A stretch of 52,384 bases of DNA from Clostridium sp. (GCA_023663865.1 JAMPGU010000013.1:1-52384); one strand, 5' to 3'; counted from the first letter of the stretch, positions 26,602-34,515 are shown. The notes: generated by a model from the letters alone, not told the origin. Made by a program: numbers and translations.

Positions 26602-27957
26602 CTACTGTTCACTTTTTATGTTATTGATAATATCATTAACCGTTCTGCTCAGCTTGGAATCAACAGCCATTTTTTCTTCTATCTTTTTAATGTTATACAT
26701 AACTGTTGAATGGTCCTTGTTAAATTCCTCTCCGATATCCTCATAGCTTATATTTGTTACTTTTCTGACAATATAGAAGGTAATACGTCTTGCCTGTGCA
26801 ATATTGGATTTTTGTACCTTGCTGTAAATATCCTCAACAGAAATTCCCGTTGTTCGGCTAACCTCGTCTACAATACGTTTCATGGTTACCGGCAGCGGCT
26901 GCGTATCCTCAGTAACAACCTTTATAACATTTTGAGCCAGTGCAATTGTGGGTCTATGGTCGTTAATATCACAAAGGGCATAAAGCTTTTTTGTAACACC
27001 TTCAAGCTGTCTTATGTTTGTTTTAATCTTTTCGGCAATATAGTTTACAACCATATCGTCAATTTGGAAGTTTAACAGCTTTGCTTTTCTTTTAATAATT
27101 TCACATCTGGTCTCCAATTCAGGGGGCTGTATGTCGGCCAAAAGTCCATCCTCAAATCTGGATTTTAATCTGTCTGTAATAGACTGAATGTCCTTCGGCG
27201 GACGGTCAGAGGTAATTACTACCTGCTTTCCGTTACAAGTCAGTGTATCAAAGGTGTGAAAAAATTCCTCCTCCGTAGATTCCTTTCCTGAAATAAACTG
27301 AATATCATCAACCAAAAATAAATCAATATTGTTTCTGTATTTTCTATGAAATTCATCAATTGTGTGATTGCGCAGGGCCTGCAGAAATTCATTTGTAAAT
27401 TGTTCCGCGCGAATATACATAATGTTCATATCCGGATAAGATTTTTCAACCTCGTGACAAATGGCATTAAGTATATGTGTTTTTCCCAATCCTGAATTAC
27501 CGTAAATGAATAATGGGTTATAGTTTGTAAAGGATTTTGCTGAATTTCTGTTACCCGGATTAGATGCAACAGCCTGGGCAGCAGTAAATGCAAATCTGTT
27601 GCTGTTTCCTACAATAAAATTCTCAAATGTAAATTGTTCATTTTTATAATCTACTAAATGCTGATCAAGCCTTTCATTGCTTGTCTCGTTATTTTTAACA
27701 GCGTTGAAAACATCATCACAGGTATATTCAATATTTACTTTAAAGCCAAGTATGTTTTCAAATGCCTCTGTAAGTAAATCACCGTATTGTGAGGTAACAA
27801 TATTTTTGTGAAGAGGCTTTGGCAAACGAAGTGTAACCGTAGAATTCTCAAAATTTTCAAATTTAATTGTATTTATCCAAAGATTATAGGCAGTTTCATT
27901 AACATTTATCTTGCAATAGTCGAGAACAGCATTCCAAATATCATCAAAAGATTCCAT
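26602..27957 (-). CDS. dnaA: chromosomal replication initiator DnaA
   Basis: A 451-residue AAA+ initiator that binds DnaA boxes and opens oriC. Domain I begins SFDDIWNAVLDYCKINV; the AAA+ domain has Walker A GNSGLGKTHILNAI and Walker B LFLVDDIQFI; the domain IV signature is YEDIGEEFNKDHSTVMYNIK. The frame continues to 28020, but the ATG at 27957 with AAGGAGG five bases upstream is the proper start. Confidence 0.98.
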   Translation of the reverse strand: MESFDDIWNAVLDYCKINVNETAYNLWINTIKFENFENSTVTLRLPKPLHKNIVTSQYGDLLTEAFENILGFKVNIEYTCDDVFNAVKNNETSNERLDQHLVDYKNEQFTFENFIVGNSNRFAFTAAQAVASNPGNRNSAKSFTNYNPLFIYGNSGLGKTHILNAICHEVEKSYPDMNIMYIRAEQFTNEFLQALRNHTIDEFHRKYRNNIDLFLVDDIQFISGKESTEEEFFHTFDTLTCNGKQVVITSDRPPKDIQSITDRLKSRFEDGLLADIQPPELETRCEIIKRKAKLLNFQIDDMVVNYIAEKIKTNIRQLEGVTKKLYALCDINDHRPTIALAQNVIKVVTEDTQPLPVTMKRIVDEVSRTTGISVEDIYSKVQKSNIAQARRITFYIVRKVTNISYEDIGEEFNKDHSTVMYNIKKIEEKMAVDSKLSRTVNDIINNIKSEQ

Positions 27958-28022
27958 ATTAACCTCCTTTAATATTAAAAATTTATATATAAAAAATTGC
28001 ATAAAAAACCAATCTATCATTC

Positions 28023-28051
28023 ATTATATCAGTTTTTAATTATTAAATCAA
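28023..28051 (-). promoter_or_regulatory. dnaA promoter
   Basis: On the minus strand TTGATT (28046-28051), a 17-bp spacer and TATAAT (28023-28028). The leader to the dnaA start is about 60 nt. Confidence 0.8.
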
Positions 28052-28173
28052 TATTAAATATTAAAAAATATATATTATTTAAATAATATATATTTATATA
28101 TATTATAATTAATATATAATTAAGGTATAAATATCACATAATAATTTTTAATACATTAGACATATATAAACGC
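28052..28173. other. very AT-rich spacer between divergent dnaA and LCP-like promoters
   Basis: Almost purely A and T, with many overlapping TATATA and TTAAT palindromes between 28060 and 28130. No DnaA box was found in it. It may be an easily melted segment contributing to origin opening, or a promoter UP region. Confidence 0.4.
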
Positions 28174-28202
28174 TTGTAAAATAAATGGACGTATTGTATA
28201 AT
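28174..28202 (+). promoter_or_regulatory. promoter of the LCP-like/fol operon
   Basis: TTGTAA (28174-28179), a 17-bp spacer and TATAAT (28197-28202), about 22 bp before the start codon and directly ahead of a GGAGGTG site. Confidence 0.75.
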
Positions 28203-28223
28203 GATTTTTCAAGGAGGTGCAGT

Positions 28224-29147
28224 ATGAGAATATTTAAAAACAGAGGCGATATTTATTTTTCAAAGGTGAATAAAGAAAAATCTGCTGAACAAAAAATTCT
28301 GCTTATTGCACTGCTTGTAATTGTTGTATTTACTGTAATTTTTATATTAGTACTCAGTATAAAAAATGATTTCAGTGTAAAAAAATTTTTTGCTCCGGAA
28401 AATGTAAGTGTGGCAGAAAATGTTGCAGACAATGATATTCAGGAGCTTCCCGAGGTAAGCGGAAAAAATAATTTTATGACGATTGTTCATAAAAATGAAA
28501 ATCTGCTTTTTACTGCACTTATTCAGGTGGATATGGATAATCCGTCCTATAAGGTATCTGTTTTAAAGGCAGATACAGAGATTGAGAAAAATTCTATTAA
28601 GGACATTTATGCACAGTCCGGTGCAGAAAATGTGAAGAATGCAGTAATGGCATATTTGGGAATAGAGATAGATTATTATATCTCTATGGACAGTACAGAC
28701 TTCAGTGATTTTTTTAACAGCCTCGGCGAAATTAATTATCCTATACTGAATGAAATCAAGCACAGAGAAAATAAAAGTCCCGTCAATTATACCTTGAAGA
28801 TAAAAGCGGGAGAACAGCAGATTGACGGCAGTCACTTTATAAATTTAATTCGATATTATACGGATACAGAAAATAGCATTTCACAGGCAAATGATTTATT
28901 TTTGGCAGCGTTATCACAGCAGATGAACAGTGCAAATTTTGAGAATAAAGAGGATTTGTTCAAAACCTTTGTTATGCTGGCAGATACAGATATAACCATC
29001 CGCGATTTTTCCAATGCAGGTGACGAGCTTTCCGTTATGTGCAGTGATATGGCGGCAATGAGTGTTTACAATGCAGAAGCAAAATATAACAAAAATAAAA
29101 TTAATTCCGACAGCTTAAAAAGTGTTAAAAGCTATTTTGTGAAATAA
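28224..29147 (+). CDS. degenerate LCP-like membrane protein
   Basis: A 307-residue protein with a basic N terminus, one membrane helix at about 25-45, and an extracellular domain resembling LytR-CpsA-Psr: an MTIVHKNENLLFTALIQVD core strand, a DSTDFSDFFNSLGEINYPI segment corresponding to the LCP GGI/V strand, and GSHFINLIRYYTD where active enzymes have ALAYxRxR. The conserved Arg/Asp residues of active LCP proteins are missing (the region after the first strand lacks DxR and RxD, and the RxxRQ helix reads SISQAND), so it is probably non-catalytic. Start at 28224 from GGAGGTG; a longer frame begins at 28185. First gene of the fol operon, nine bases before folE. Confidence 0.65.
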   Translation: MRIFKNRGDIYFSKVNKEKSAEQKILLIALLVIVVFTVIFILVLSIKNDFSVKKFFAPENVSVAENVADNDIQELPEVSGKNNFMTIVHKNENLLFTALIQVDMDNPSYKVSVLKADTEIEKNSIKDIYAQSGAENVKNAVMAYLGIEIDYYISMDSTDFSDFFNSLGEINYPILNEIKHRENKSPVNYTLKIKAGEQQIDGSHFINLIRYYTDTENSISQANDLFLAALSQQMNSANFENKEDLFKTFVMLADTDITIRDFSNAGDELSVMCSDMAAMSVYNAEAKYNKNKINSDSLKSVKSYFVK

Positions 29148-29156
29148 GGAGAGTTT

Positions 29157-29714
29157 ATGGATAAAGAGAGAATAGAAAAGGCAGTCAGAGAAATTTTGAT
29201 TGCCGTGGGCGAAAACCCTGACAGATCAGGACTTTTGGAAACACCAAGACGTGTGGCAAATATGTATGAAGAGCTGTTTGCAGGATTAACAGAGGATCCG
29301 CATCAGCACCTGAAATTCTTTGATGAAAAATCAAATGACGAGCTTGTTATCGTCAGAGATATTCCTTTCAGCTCAATGTGTGAGCATCATCTGCTTCCCT
29401 TTGTGGGAAAGGCACATATTGCCTATATCCCCAGTGATAACAAAATTATAGGCTTGTCAAAGCTGGCAAGAATTGTAGATAATTTTGCAAAAAAGCCTCA
29501 GGTGCAGGAAAGACTGACCCACGATATAGCAGACTTTTTAAATGATAATTTAAGTCCTAAGGGTGTGGCAGTTATTATCGAGGCAGAGCATATGTGTATG
29601 TCAATAAGAGGCGCCAAGGCATCAGGCTCAAAAACACAAACCTCTGCACTTAGAGGTATACTGCGAAATGATGCTCGTTCCCGTGCTGAGGTATTGGCAC
29701 TGCTTGATAAATAA
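29157..29714 (+). CDS. folE: GTP cyclohydrolase I
   Basis: A 185-residue type I enzyme converting GTP to dihydroneopterin triphosphate, the first step of folate synthesis. Zinc ligands are in [10 protein letters not shown] and in [32 protein letters not shown] and TSALRG complete the active site. AAGGAG precedes the ATG. Confidence 0.97.
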   Translation: MDKERIEKAVREILIAVGENPDRSGLLETPRRVANMYEELFAGLTEDPHQHLKFFDEKSNDELVIVRDIPFSSMCEHHLLPFVGKAHIAYIPSDNKIIGLSKLARIVDNFAKKPQVQERLTHDIADFLNDNLSPKGVAVIIEAEHMCMSIRGAKASGSKTQTSALRGILRNDARSRAEVLALLDK

Positions 29715-29756
29715 ACAACAGATTCATTTTGGTTCAGAAGGTGTCAGAATTTTCTT

Positions 29757-30560
29757 ATGATTTGGAAATGCAGAGATAAAGAAATTGAATACGGTAAAAA
29801 AGTTTTAATAATGGGAATTGTCAATGTCACCCCCGACAGCTTCAGCGACGGCGGAGACCATTTTGATGTTGACAGTGCTGTCAGCTGTGCCATAGAGCTG
29901 GAACAGCAGGGTGCAGATATTATTGATATCGGCGGACAATCTACCAGACCCAACCATATTCCTGTCAGTGATAAGGAGGAATGGTCGCGCCTCGAGCCTG
30001 TGTTAAAGGCTTTGCAGGGGAAAATTACTGTTCCGATATCTGTTGATACATATTATCCCTATGTTGCAGAAAAGGCGCTGAAATATGGCGTAGATATAAT
30101 TAATGATGTAAGCGGTATCATTTCACCTGATATGGCGAAAATTGTCAAAAATGAGGGCTGTGGCTGGATTTTAATGCATAATGGAGCAGGTTCTCCCCGG
30201 GATGTTAAGCATTTTTTTGATAATTCTGTTAAAGCGTGCAGTGAGCTTGGTGTAAATTATTCACAGCTTTGCCTTGATATGGGTATAGGCTTTGGCAAAA
30301 GCTATGAGGAAAATATGATTCTTTTGACGCATATTAAGGAATATAAGCTGCAGGATTTTCCTCTGCTTTTAGGTACATCACGCAAGCGTGTAATCGGGCA
30401 GGGAAGCTATCAGGATAATCCTAAGGAAAGAGTTTACGGCAACATCGCAGTCGATACAATAGCTGTTTTAGATGGCGCCGATATAATTCGTCTGCACGAT
30501 GTAAAAAATGAAAAGCAGGGCATTTTAATGGCTCAGAACTTAAAGCAGTTTATTGGATAA
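29757..30560 (+). CDS. folP: dihydropteroate synthase
   Basis: A 267-residue TIM-barrel enzyme joining p-aminobenzoate to the pterin pyrophosphate; the sulfonamide target. Signatures are MGIVNVTPDSFSDGG near the N terminus, DIGGQSTRP, VPISVDTY, INDVSGI and GTSRKRVIG. The start is the ATG at 29757 with AAGGTG upstream. Confidence 0.96.
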   Translation: MIWKCRDKEIEYGKKVLIMGIVNVTPDSFSDGGDHFDVDSAVSCAIELEQQGADIIDIGGQSTRPNHIPVSDKEEWSRLEPVLKALQGKITVPISVDTYYPYVAEKALKYGVDIINDVSGIISPDMAKIVKNEGCGWILMHNGAGSPRDVKHFFDNSVKACSELGVNYSQLCLDMGIGFGKSYEENMILLTHIKEYKLQDFPLLLGTSRKRVIGQGSYQDNPKERVYGNIAVDTIAVLDGADIIRLHDVKNEKQGILMAQNLKQFIG

Positions 30561-30596
30561 ACTTTATCAGATTTGACTGTAAGAAAGAGAATATAT

Positions 30597-30956
30597 ATGG
30601 ATAAGATTTTGATTAGAGATTTAAAAATTTTTGCTTATCACGGCGTAAATCCCGAGGAAAAAGAGGATGGGCAGAATTTTGTTTTTGATATTGATTTAAG
30701 TGTGAATATGACAAAGGCCTGTCATAGTGATGATGTGAATGATACTGTCAGCTATGCAAAGGTGATTAAAACTGTTACACGTGTTTGCACAGCAGAAAAG
30801 TATGACCTTTTGGAAAAGGCTGCTCAAGTTGCGGCTGATGCCATTTTTGATGAATATCCGGATGTGTTTAATTTGTCAATTACATTAAAAAAGCCGGAGG
30901 CGCCGATGAAAGCAGACTTCAGCTGGGTCGGTGTTCAGATTTATAGGGAAAGGTAA
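30597..30956 (+). CDS. folB: dihydroneopterin aldolase
   Basis: A 119-residue T-fold enzyme that releases glycolaldehyde from dihydroneopterin. It begins MDKILIRDLKIFAYHGVNPEE, and has DDVNDTVSYAKV and YDLLEKAAQ as expected. The frame is open to a TTG at 30573, but the ATG at 30597 gives the standard N terminus. Ribosome binding is weak (AAGAAAGAGA), suggesting coupling to folP. Confidence 0.94.
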   Translation: MDKILIRDLKIFAYHGVNPEEKEDGQNFVFDIDLSVNMTKACHSDDVNDTVSYAKVIKTVTRVCTAEKYDLLEKAAQVAADAIFDEYPDVFNLSITLKKPEAPMKADFSWVGVQIYRER

Positions 30957-30969
30957 AATCTTTAAAATT

Positions 30970-31446
30970 ATGGAATATATTTTAAGTATTGGCACAAATC
31001 TCGGTGACAGGCAGGCAAATATAGACAAAGCTGTAAATGCAATAAATCTTCTGCCGTATACAGATGTGACAGAGCAATCGTCGGTTTATGAGACCGAGCC
31101 TGTGGGCTATTCCCGTCAGAATAATTTTTATAATATCGTGCTTAAAGTTGAATCCATTTTTGAGCCTCACGAAATGCTGGGTGCGTGTCTTGGTATCGAG
31201 GCAGGCTTTGGCAGACTGCGTGGCATTCGATTTGGTCCAAGAATTATTGATATAGATATTATTCTTGCGGAAAATGAAATTATCGAAAGCAGAAATTTGA
31301 TTGTACCTCACCCGCGCTATCATCAGCGCAGATTTATACTTGAACCAATGCTGGAGCTTTTCCCAAGCGGAACTGCGTATGGTATTGATTTTAAACAGTA
31401 TATTGAAAAGCTGGAGGGTCAGGAAGTTATAAAACTGGATATATAA
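30970..31446 (+). CDS. folK: 2-amino-4-hydroxy-6-hydroxymethyldihydropteridine pyrophosphokinase
   Basis: A 158-residue HPPK transferring pyrophosphate to the pterin before FolP. Signatures: LSIGTNLGDRQANI, YETEPVGYSRQNNFYNIV, RFGPRIIDIDIIL and VPHPRYHQRRFILEPM. The start at 30970 follows GGGAAAGG; an upstream in-frame ATG at 30931 lies inside folB. Last gene of the operon; folC is absent. Confidence 0.95.
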   Translation: MEYILSIGTNLGDRQANIDKAVNAINLLPYTDVTEQSSVYETEPVGYSRQNNFYNIVLKVESIFEPHEMLGACLGIEAGFGRLRGIRFGPRIIDIDIILAENEIIESRNLIVPHPRYHQRRFILEPMLELFPSGTAYGIDFKQYIEKLEGQEVIKLDI

Positions 31447-31483
31447 AAAATACCATAAGACACTCGTCTTATGGTATTTTTTT
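31445..31483. terminator. terminator of the fol operon
   Basis: AATACCATAAGAC pairs with GTCTTATGGTATT around an ACTC loop, followed on the plus strand by a run of T. A-richness on the other side makes it usable by the leftward 57-aa gene too. Confidence 0.92.
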
Positions 31484-31532
31484 GCCATTAGGCAGTTCGC
31501 TTATAAGACAAAATATAATGGTCCAAGTGTTG

Positions 31533-31706
31533 TTACATAAAGGATGCAACTGTGTCTACAAAGCTGACAACCTTGTCGGCTGTTTTCTTCATTGTTTTTT
31601 TAGCAGATGTGCTGTCTGATTTTGCGGCACCCATCATAGCTACTGCGGAGCATACTGCCAAGGTAGCACCAATAGCTTTCATTGTGTTTGCTGTTTTCTT
31701 TTTCAT
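31533..31706 (-). CDS. 57-residue small exported protein, unknown
   Basis: Reads MKKKTANTMKAIGATLAVCS at its start, then a hydrophobic AVAMMGAA stretch resembling a signal peptide with an Ala-x-Ala-like end near 27-28, then a mature part of about 29 residues alternating Lys and Ser/Thr with KKTMKKTADKVVSFVDTVASFM at the end (given in overlapping pieces). GGAGGGG lies eight bases before the ATG, which strongly supports translation. The mature segment could form an amphipathic helix. Possible roles include a secreted or membrane-associated peptide; no family can be named with confidence. It points toward the fol operon terminator. Confidence 0.72.
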   Translation of the reverse strand: MKKKTANTMKAIGATLAVCSAVAMMGAAKSDSTSAKKTMKKTADKVVSFVDTVASFM

Positions 31707-31826
31707 AACATATTCCCCTCCTGCACTTATCGTGCAATACTATTATCTGCACATTTGCAAATAATAAAATGAAGAAAATTTGTTAATTAAAAATATTATT
31801 TCCAAAAAAAATTAAATTATTTTTTG

Positions 31827-31996
31827 CATATAAATATTTATTAAAAACATATGGTGCTAACGCACGGTTGTATCATTCTTTTGTGTCGCAAAAGAACGAT
31901 ACCAAGAAAACGAATCAGGGGGAGAGGCATACGCCTATTCCCCCTAATAACCCCCTCTAAGTGTGTGCCGCGCGCATTTGCACGCACAGCGGCACA
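31827..31996 (+). repeat. left terminal inverted repeat of the RHH element
   Basis: Contains, from outside in, GTGC/GCAC (31853-31864), TATCATTCTTTTG with CAAAAGAACGATA (31871-31901), GGGGG/CCCCC enclosing AGGC/GCCT (about 31918-31945), and TGTGCCGC/GCGGCACA (31964-31996). Confidence 0.85.
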
Positions 31997-32057
31997 GGGT
32001 ACATTTCTTATACTGAACAAATATTTTTGTCTTTTACTTTGCAAGAATAATCATATA

Positions 32058-32086
32058 TTGACTTAAATTTTTTATAATGCTATACT
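32058..32086 (+). promoter_or_regulatory. promoter of the RHH gene
   Basis: TTGACT (32058-32063), a 17-bp spacer and TATACT (32081-32086). The -35 lies within a 19-bp sequence (32046-32064) that recurs inverted at 32556-32574 outside the right arm, a possible operator. Confidence 0.65.
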
Positions 32087-32163
32087 GAATATGCCAAATA
32101 GAAATTTAATATTACTAATTCAAAAAGGGTATGTCTTTATTTTATATTTTTGAAGGTGATATT

Positions 32164-32349
32164 ATGAAGGAGTTAATTTTAGAAAAGCGAACCAAAAAGG
32201 AACAAAACCAATATAAAACCATTACCATACGAGTTCCGAGAGAGTTTATAGAAAAGGTGGACTTGCTTGCAGAAGAAACCAGACATTCAAGAAATGCCTT
32301 AGTATGTAAATTTATTGAATATGGTTTAAATCATTATGAAATAAGATAA
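32164..32349 (+). CDS. ribbon-helix-helix (CopG/Arc-type) DNA-binding protein
   Basis: A 61-residue basic protein. After a charged N-terminal extension, KTITIRVPREFIEKVDLLAE forms the RHH strand and first helix, and HSRNALVCKFIEYGL the second helix. Such proteins dimerise to insert a beta-ribbon into the major groove and are common as plasmid copy, toxin-antitoxin and mobile-element regulators. The ATG at 32164 has GAAGGTGAT upstream; the earlier ATG at 32131 has its purine tract too close. No toxin partner is adjacent. It is the only gene in the element and may bind its arms or its own promoter. Confidence 0.78.
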   Translation: MKELILEKRTKKEQNQYKTITIRVPREFIEKVDLLAEETRHSRNALVCKFIEYGLNHYEIR

Positions 32350-32362
32350 ACGATTTTTTGCG

Positions 32363-32532
32363 TGTGCCACAGTGTGCGTAAGTACGCGTGGCACAATAAT
32401 AAAGGGGGTTATTAGGGGGAATAGGCGTATGCCTTTCCCCCTGATTCGTTTTCTTGGTATCGTTCTTTTGCGACACAAAAGAATGATACAACCGTGCGTT
32501 AGCACAATATGTTTTTAATAAATATTTATATG
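32363..32532 (-). repeat. right terminal inverted repeat of the RHH element
   Basis: Mirror of the left arm. The inner hairpin here is TGTGCCAC/GTGGCACA (32363-32395), a compensated pair change relative to the left arm. The two outer hairpins pair fully, including a G-T wobble, when transcribed outward. Confidence 0.85.
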
Positions 32533-32584
32533 TAGCATTACATTATAAGCATTTCAAGTCAATATATGATTATTTTTATAAAGC

Positions 32585-32612
32585 AAAAGACAGAGGATTT
32601 CCTCTGTCTTTT
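32585..32612. terminator. terminator downstream of fba
   Basis: AAAAGACAGAGG (32585-32596) pairs perfectly with CCTCTGTCTTTT (32601-32612) around ATTT. The T run is stronger on the plus strand, so it can also stop transcription leaving the RHH element. Confidence 0.85.
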
Positions 32613-32636
32613 TTAAGAATAAAATAGGTATTTTGA

Positions 32637-33506
32637 TTAGTCGTTTGCCTTGCCGATTGAACCGAAAAGCTCCATCTTTTCTTTAACAGTAGCCTTGATT
32701 GCATCTGCACCCGGTGCAAGAAGCTTACGTGGGTCAAAGCCCTTGCCCTGTAAATCCTTGCCGTCCTCGATATACTTACGAGTAGCTTCCTGGAAGGAAA
32801 GCTGGCACTCTGTATTTACATTGATTTTTGAAACACCAAGGTCAATTGCCTTTTTAATCATATCCTCAGGGATGCCTGTACCGCCGTGAAGAACGAGAGG
32901 CATAATGCCTGTCTGCTGCTGAATAGCATCCAGAGTGTCGAATGAAAGACCTGCCCAGTTTTCAGGATATTTACCGTGGATGTTACCGATACCTGCTGCA
33001 AGCATATCAACACCGAGGTCAGCAACCATCTTGCATTCGTTAGGGTCAGCACATTCGCCTGCGCCTACAACGCCGTCTTCCTCGCCGCCGATTGAACCAA
33101 CCTCAGCCTCGATAGAAAGACCGAGAGCATGAGCAACATTAACAAGCTCGGTTGTCTTAGCAACATTCTCCTCAATTGGATAATGTGAGCCGTCAAACAT
33201 AATGGAAGTGAAGCCTGCCTTGATGCACTTGTAGCAGCCTTCATATGAACCGTGGTCAAGGTGAAGTGCAACAGGAACAGTGATACCAAGCTCCTCATCC
33301 ATAGCCTTTACCATAGCAGCAACTGTTTTAAAACCGGTCATATATTTGCCGGCACCCTCAGAAACACCGAGGATAACAGGGCTGTTTAACTCCTGTGCAG
33401 TTAAGAGAATAGATTTTGTCCATTCAAGATTGTTGATGTTGAACTGACCGACAGCATAGTGACCGGCCTTAGCCTTTTTTAACATTTCTGTTGCAGAAAC
33501 TAACAT
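32637..33506 (-). CDS. fba: class II fructose-1,6-bisphosphate aldolase
   Basis: A 289-residue zinc-dependent glycolytic aldolase. Zinc and substrate residues: HLDHGSYEGC (two His), EAEVGSIGGEEDG, and HGGTGIPEDM, with INVNTECQ at the phosphate-binding loop. Length is typical. Monocistronic, with its own promoter and terminator. Confidence 0.96.
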   Translation of the reverse strand: MLVSATEMLKKAKAGHYAVGQFNINNLEWTKSILLTAQELNSPVILGVSEGAGKYMTGFKTVAAMVKAMDEELGITVPVALHLDHGSYEGCYKCIKAGFTSIMFDGSHYPIEENVAKTTELVNVAHALGLSIEAEVGSIGGEEDGVVGAGECADPNECKMVADLGVDMLAAGIGNIHGKYPENWAGLSFDTLDAIQQQTGIMPLVLHGGTGIPEDMIKKAIDLGVSKINVNTECQLSFQEATRKYIEDGKDLQGKGFDPRKLLAPGADAIKATVKEKMELFGSIGKAND

Positions 33507-33548
33507 AATAAAAATCTCCTATATTTTTAATTAATAATTTACGGAAAT

Positions 33549-33577
33549 ATTATACATCATTGACATAAAAATATCAA
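33549..33577 (-). promoter_or_regulatory. fba promoter
   Basis: On the minus strand TTGATA (33572-33577), a 17-bp spacer and TATAAT (33549-33554). Confidence 0.75.
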
Positions 33578-33585
33578 TATAAATA

Positions 33586-34515
33586 TTATTTGTAGTCGAT
33601 GATTTCTTTTGCTATATAAATGGGACGTTTTTTTGTTTCAATATAATTTTTCGCAAGGTATTCGCCGATAATGCCGATTGTAAAGAGCTGGATGCCGCCA
33701 AGAAAGGCGATTAAAATGACAAGCTGTGTAAAACCGTCAACAGCTATATTATTGACCAGCTTTCTGATTATGGTTACGATTGCGTAAATGATACTAAAGG
33801 CGATGGCGAAGCTTCCCACCACAGAGGCAAATTTAAGCGGTGCAGTTGAAAAGCTTATAATTCCGTTTATGCCGTATTTCAGCAGCTTAAAGAAGCTGAA
33901 GCTGCTTTTGCCGTTTTGCCTTTCCTTTGCTTCATATTCAATATATTCGGTGTTGAAGCCTACCCAGCTGAAAATACCTTTTGAAAATCTATGGTACTCG
34001 CCCATAGAGAGAATGGCATCCTTAACACTTTTTCTGAAGGTGCGAAAATCAGAGGCACCGTTTTTAAATGAAATTTCGGTGTATTTATCTGCTATTTTAT
34101 AAAAAGCATTTTTGCAGAAGGTGCTGAATTTGCTTTCGCTCCTCGTATTTTGATAGGCGCACACGCAGTCAAGCTCCGGCGTGGCATCAAGCATTTTCAC
34201 CATTTGTAAAACCGTACTCGGCTCCTGCTGCAAATCCGTATCAATAATGCTGATCAGTTCACCGCAGCTGTGCTGCAGCCCTGCATACATAGCTGACTCC
34301 TTGCCGAAATTGCGGGAGAGATTGATTATTTTAATATTGCAGTTACTTTCGTTTTTAACTTTTTTTAATTGTTCAAGGGTATTATCCGTGCTTCCGTCAT
34401 TTACAAACAGAATTTCATATTCGCTGAAATTTGTAAAGGTTTCAGCAATTGAATGAACAAACGGAAAAATATTTTCTGCTTCATTATAGCAGGGGCATAC
34501 AAATGATAGCTTCAT
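33586..34515 (-). CDS. GT2 glycosyltransferase, polyprenyl-phosphate type (GtrB/DPM1-like)
   Basis: A 309-residue membrane enzyme. The N-terminal GT-A domain has SFVCPCYNEAENIFPFV, VNDGSTDNT and the metal-binding DTDLQQEP; a QNTRSES segment and FRTFRKSVKDAI follow. Two C-terminal helices (about 228-255 and 265-290) flanked by GEYLAKNYIETKKRPIYI match GtrB, which makes undecaprenyl-phosphate-linked sugars for envelope decoration. The sugar is unknown; no flippase or acceptor transferase is adjacent. Confidence 0.88.
   Translation of the reverse strand: MKLSFVCPCYNEAENIFPFVHSIAETFTNFSEYEILFVNDGSTDNTLEQLKKVKNESNCNIKIINLSRNFGKESAMYAGLQHSCGELISIIDTDLQQEPSTVLQMVKMLDATPELDCVCAYQNTRSESKFSTFCKNAFYKIADKYTEISFKNGASDFRTFRKSVKDAILSMGEYHRFSKGIFSWVGFNTEYIEYEAKERQNGKSSFSFFKLLKYGINGIISFSTAPLKFASVVGSFAIAFSIIYAIVTIIRKLVNNIAVDGFTQLVILIAFLGGIQLFTIGIIGEYLAKNYIETKKRPIYIAKEIIDYK

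Larger units (their letters stand above)
31827..32532. mobile_element. 706-bp element with long terminal inverted repeats and an RHH gene
   Basis: Two 170-bp arms (31827-31996 and 32363-32532) align as inverted repeats with no gaps; the outer 133 bp are identical at 130 positions. They enclose 366 bp holding one ribbon-helix-helix gene and its promoter. Each arm contains several hairpins. No transposase, integrase or target-site duplication is visible. It is probably a non-autonomous transposable or otherwise mobilised element, or a palindromic regulatory island. Confidence 0.75.

Noticed and set aside
28052..28173. oriC in the AT-rich region upstream of dnaA
   Set aside because: No DnaA box was found there; the dnaA-dnaN spacer has both boxes and a trio tract. 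The AT-rich segment may still assist.
31841..32066. ORFs on both strands inside the left arm of the RHH element
   Set aside because: They lie in the hairpin-rich repeat, lack ribosome binding sites and their mirror in the right arm is not maintained as a frame.
32131..32163. Earlier ATG of the RHH gene
   Set aside because: The AAAAAGGG tract abuts this ATG too closely, while the ATG at 32164 has a well-spaced GAAGGTGAT.
31827..32532. CRISPR array or toxin-antitoxin module at the RHH element
   Set aside because: There are only two inverted arms, not direct repeats with spacers, and no second gene that could be a toxin next to the RHH protein.
31827..32532. Target-site duplication around the RHH element
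   Set aside because: The bases just outside the arms (ending in TTTTTTG on the left, starting TAGCATT on the right) share no convincing direct repeat.
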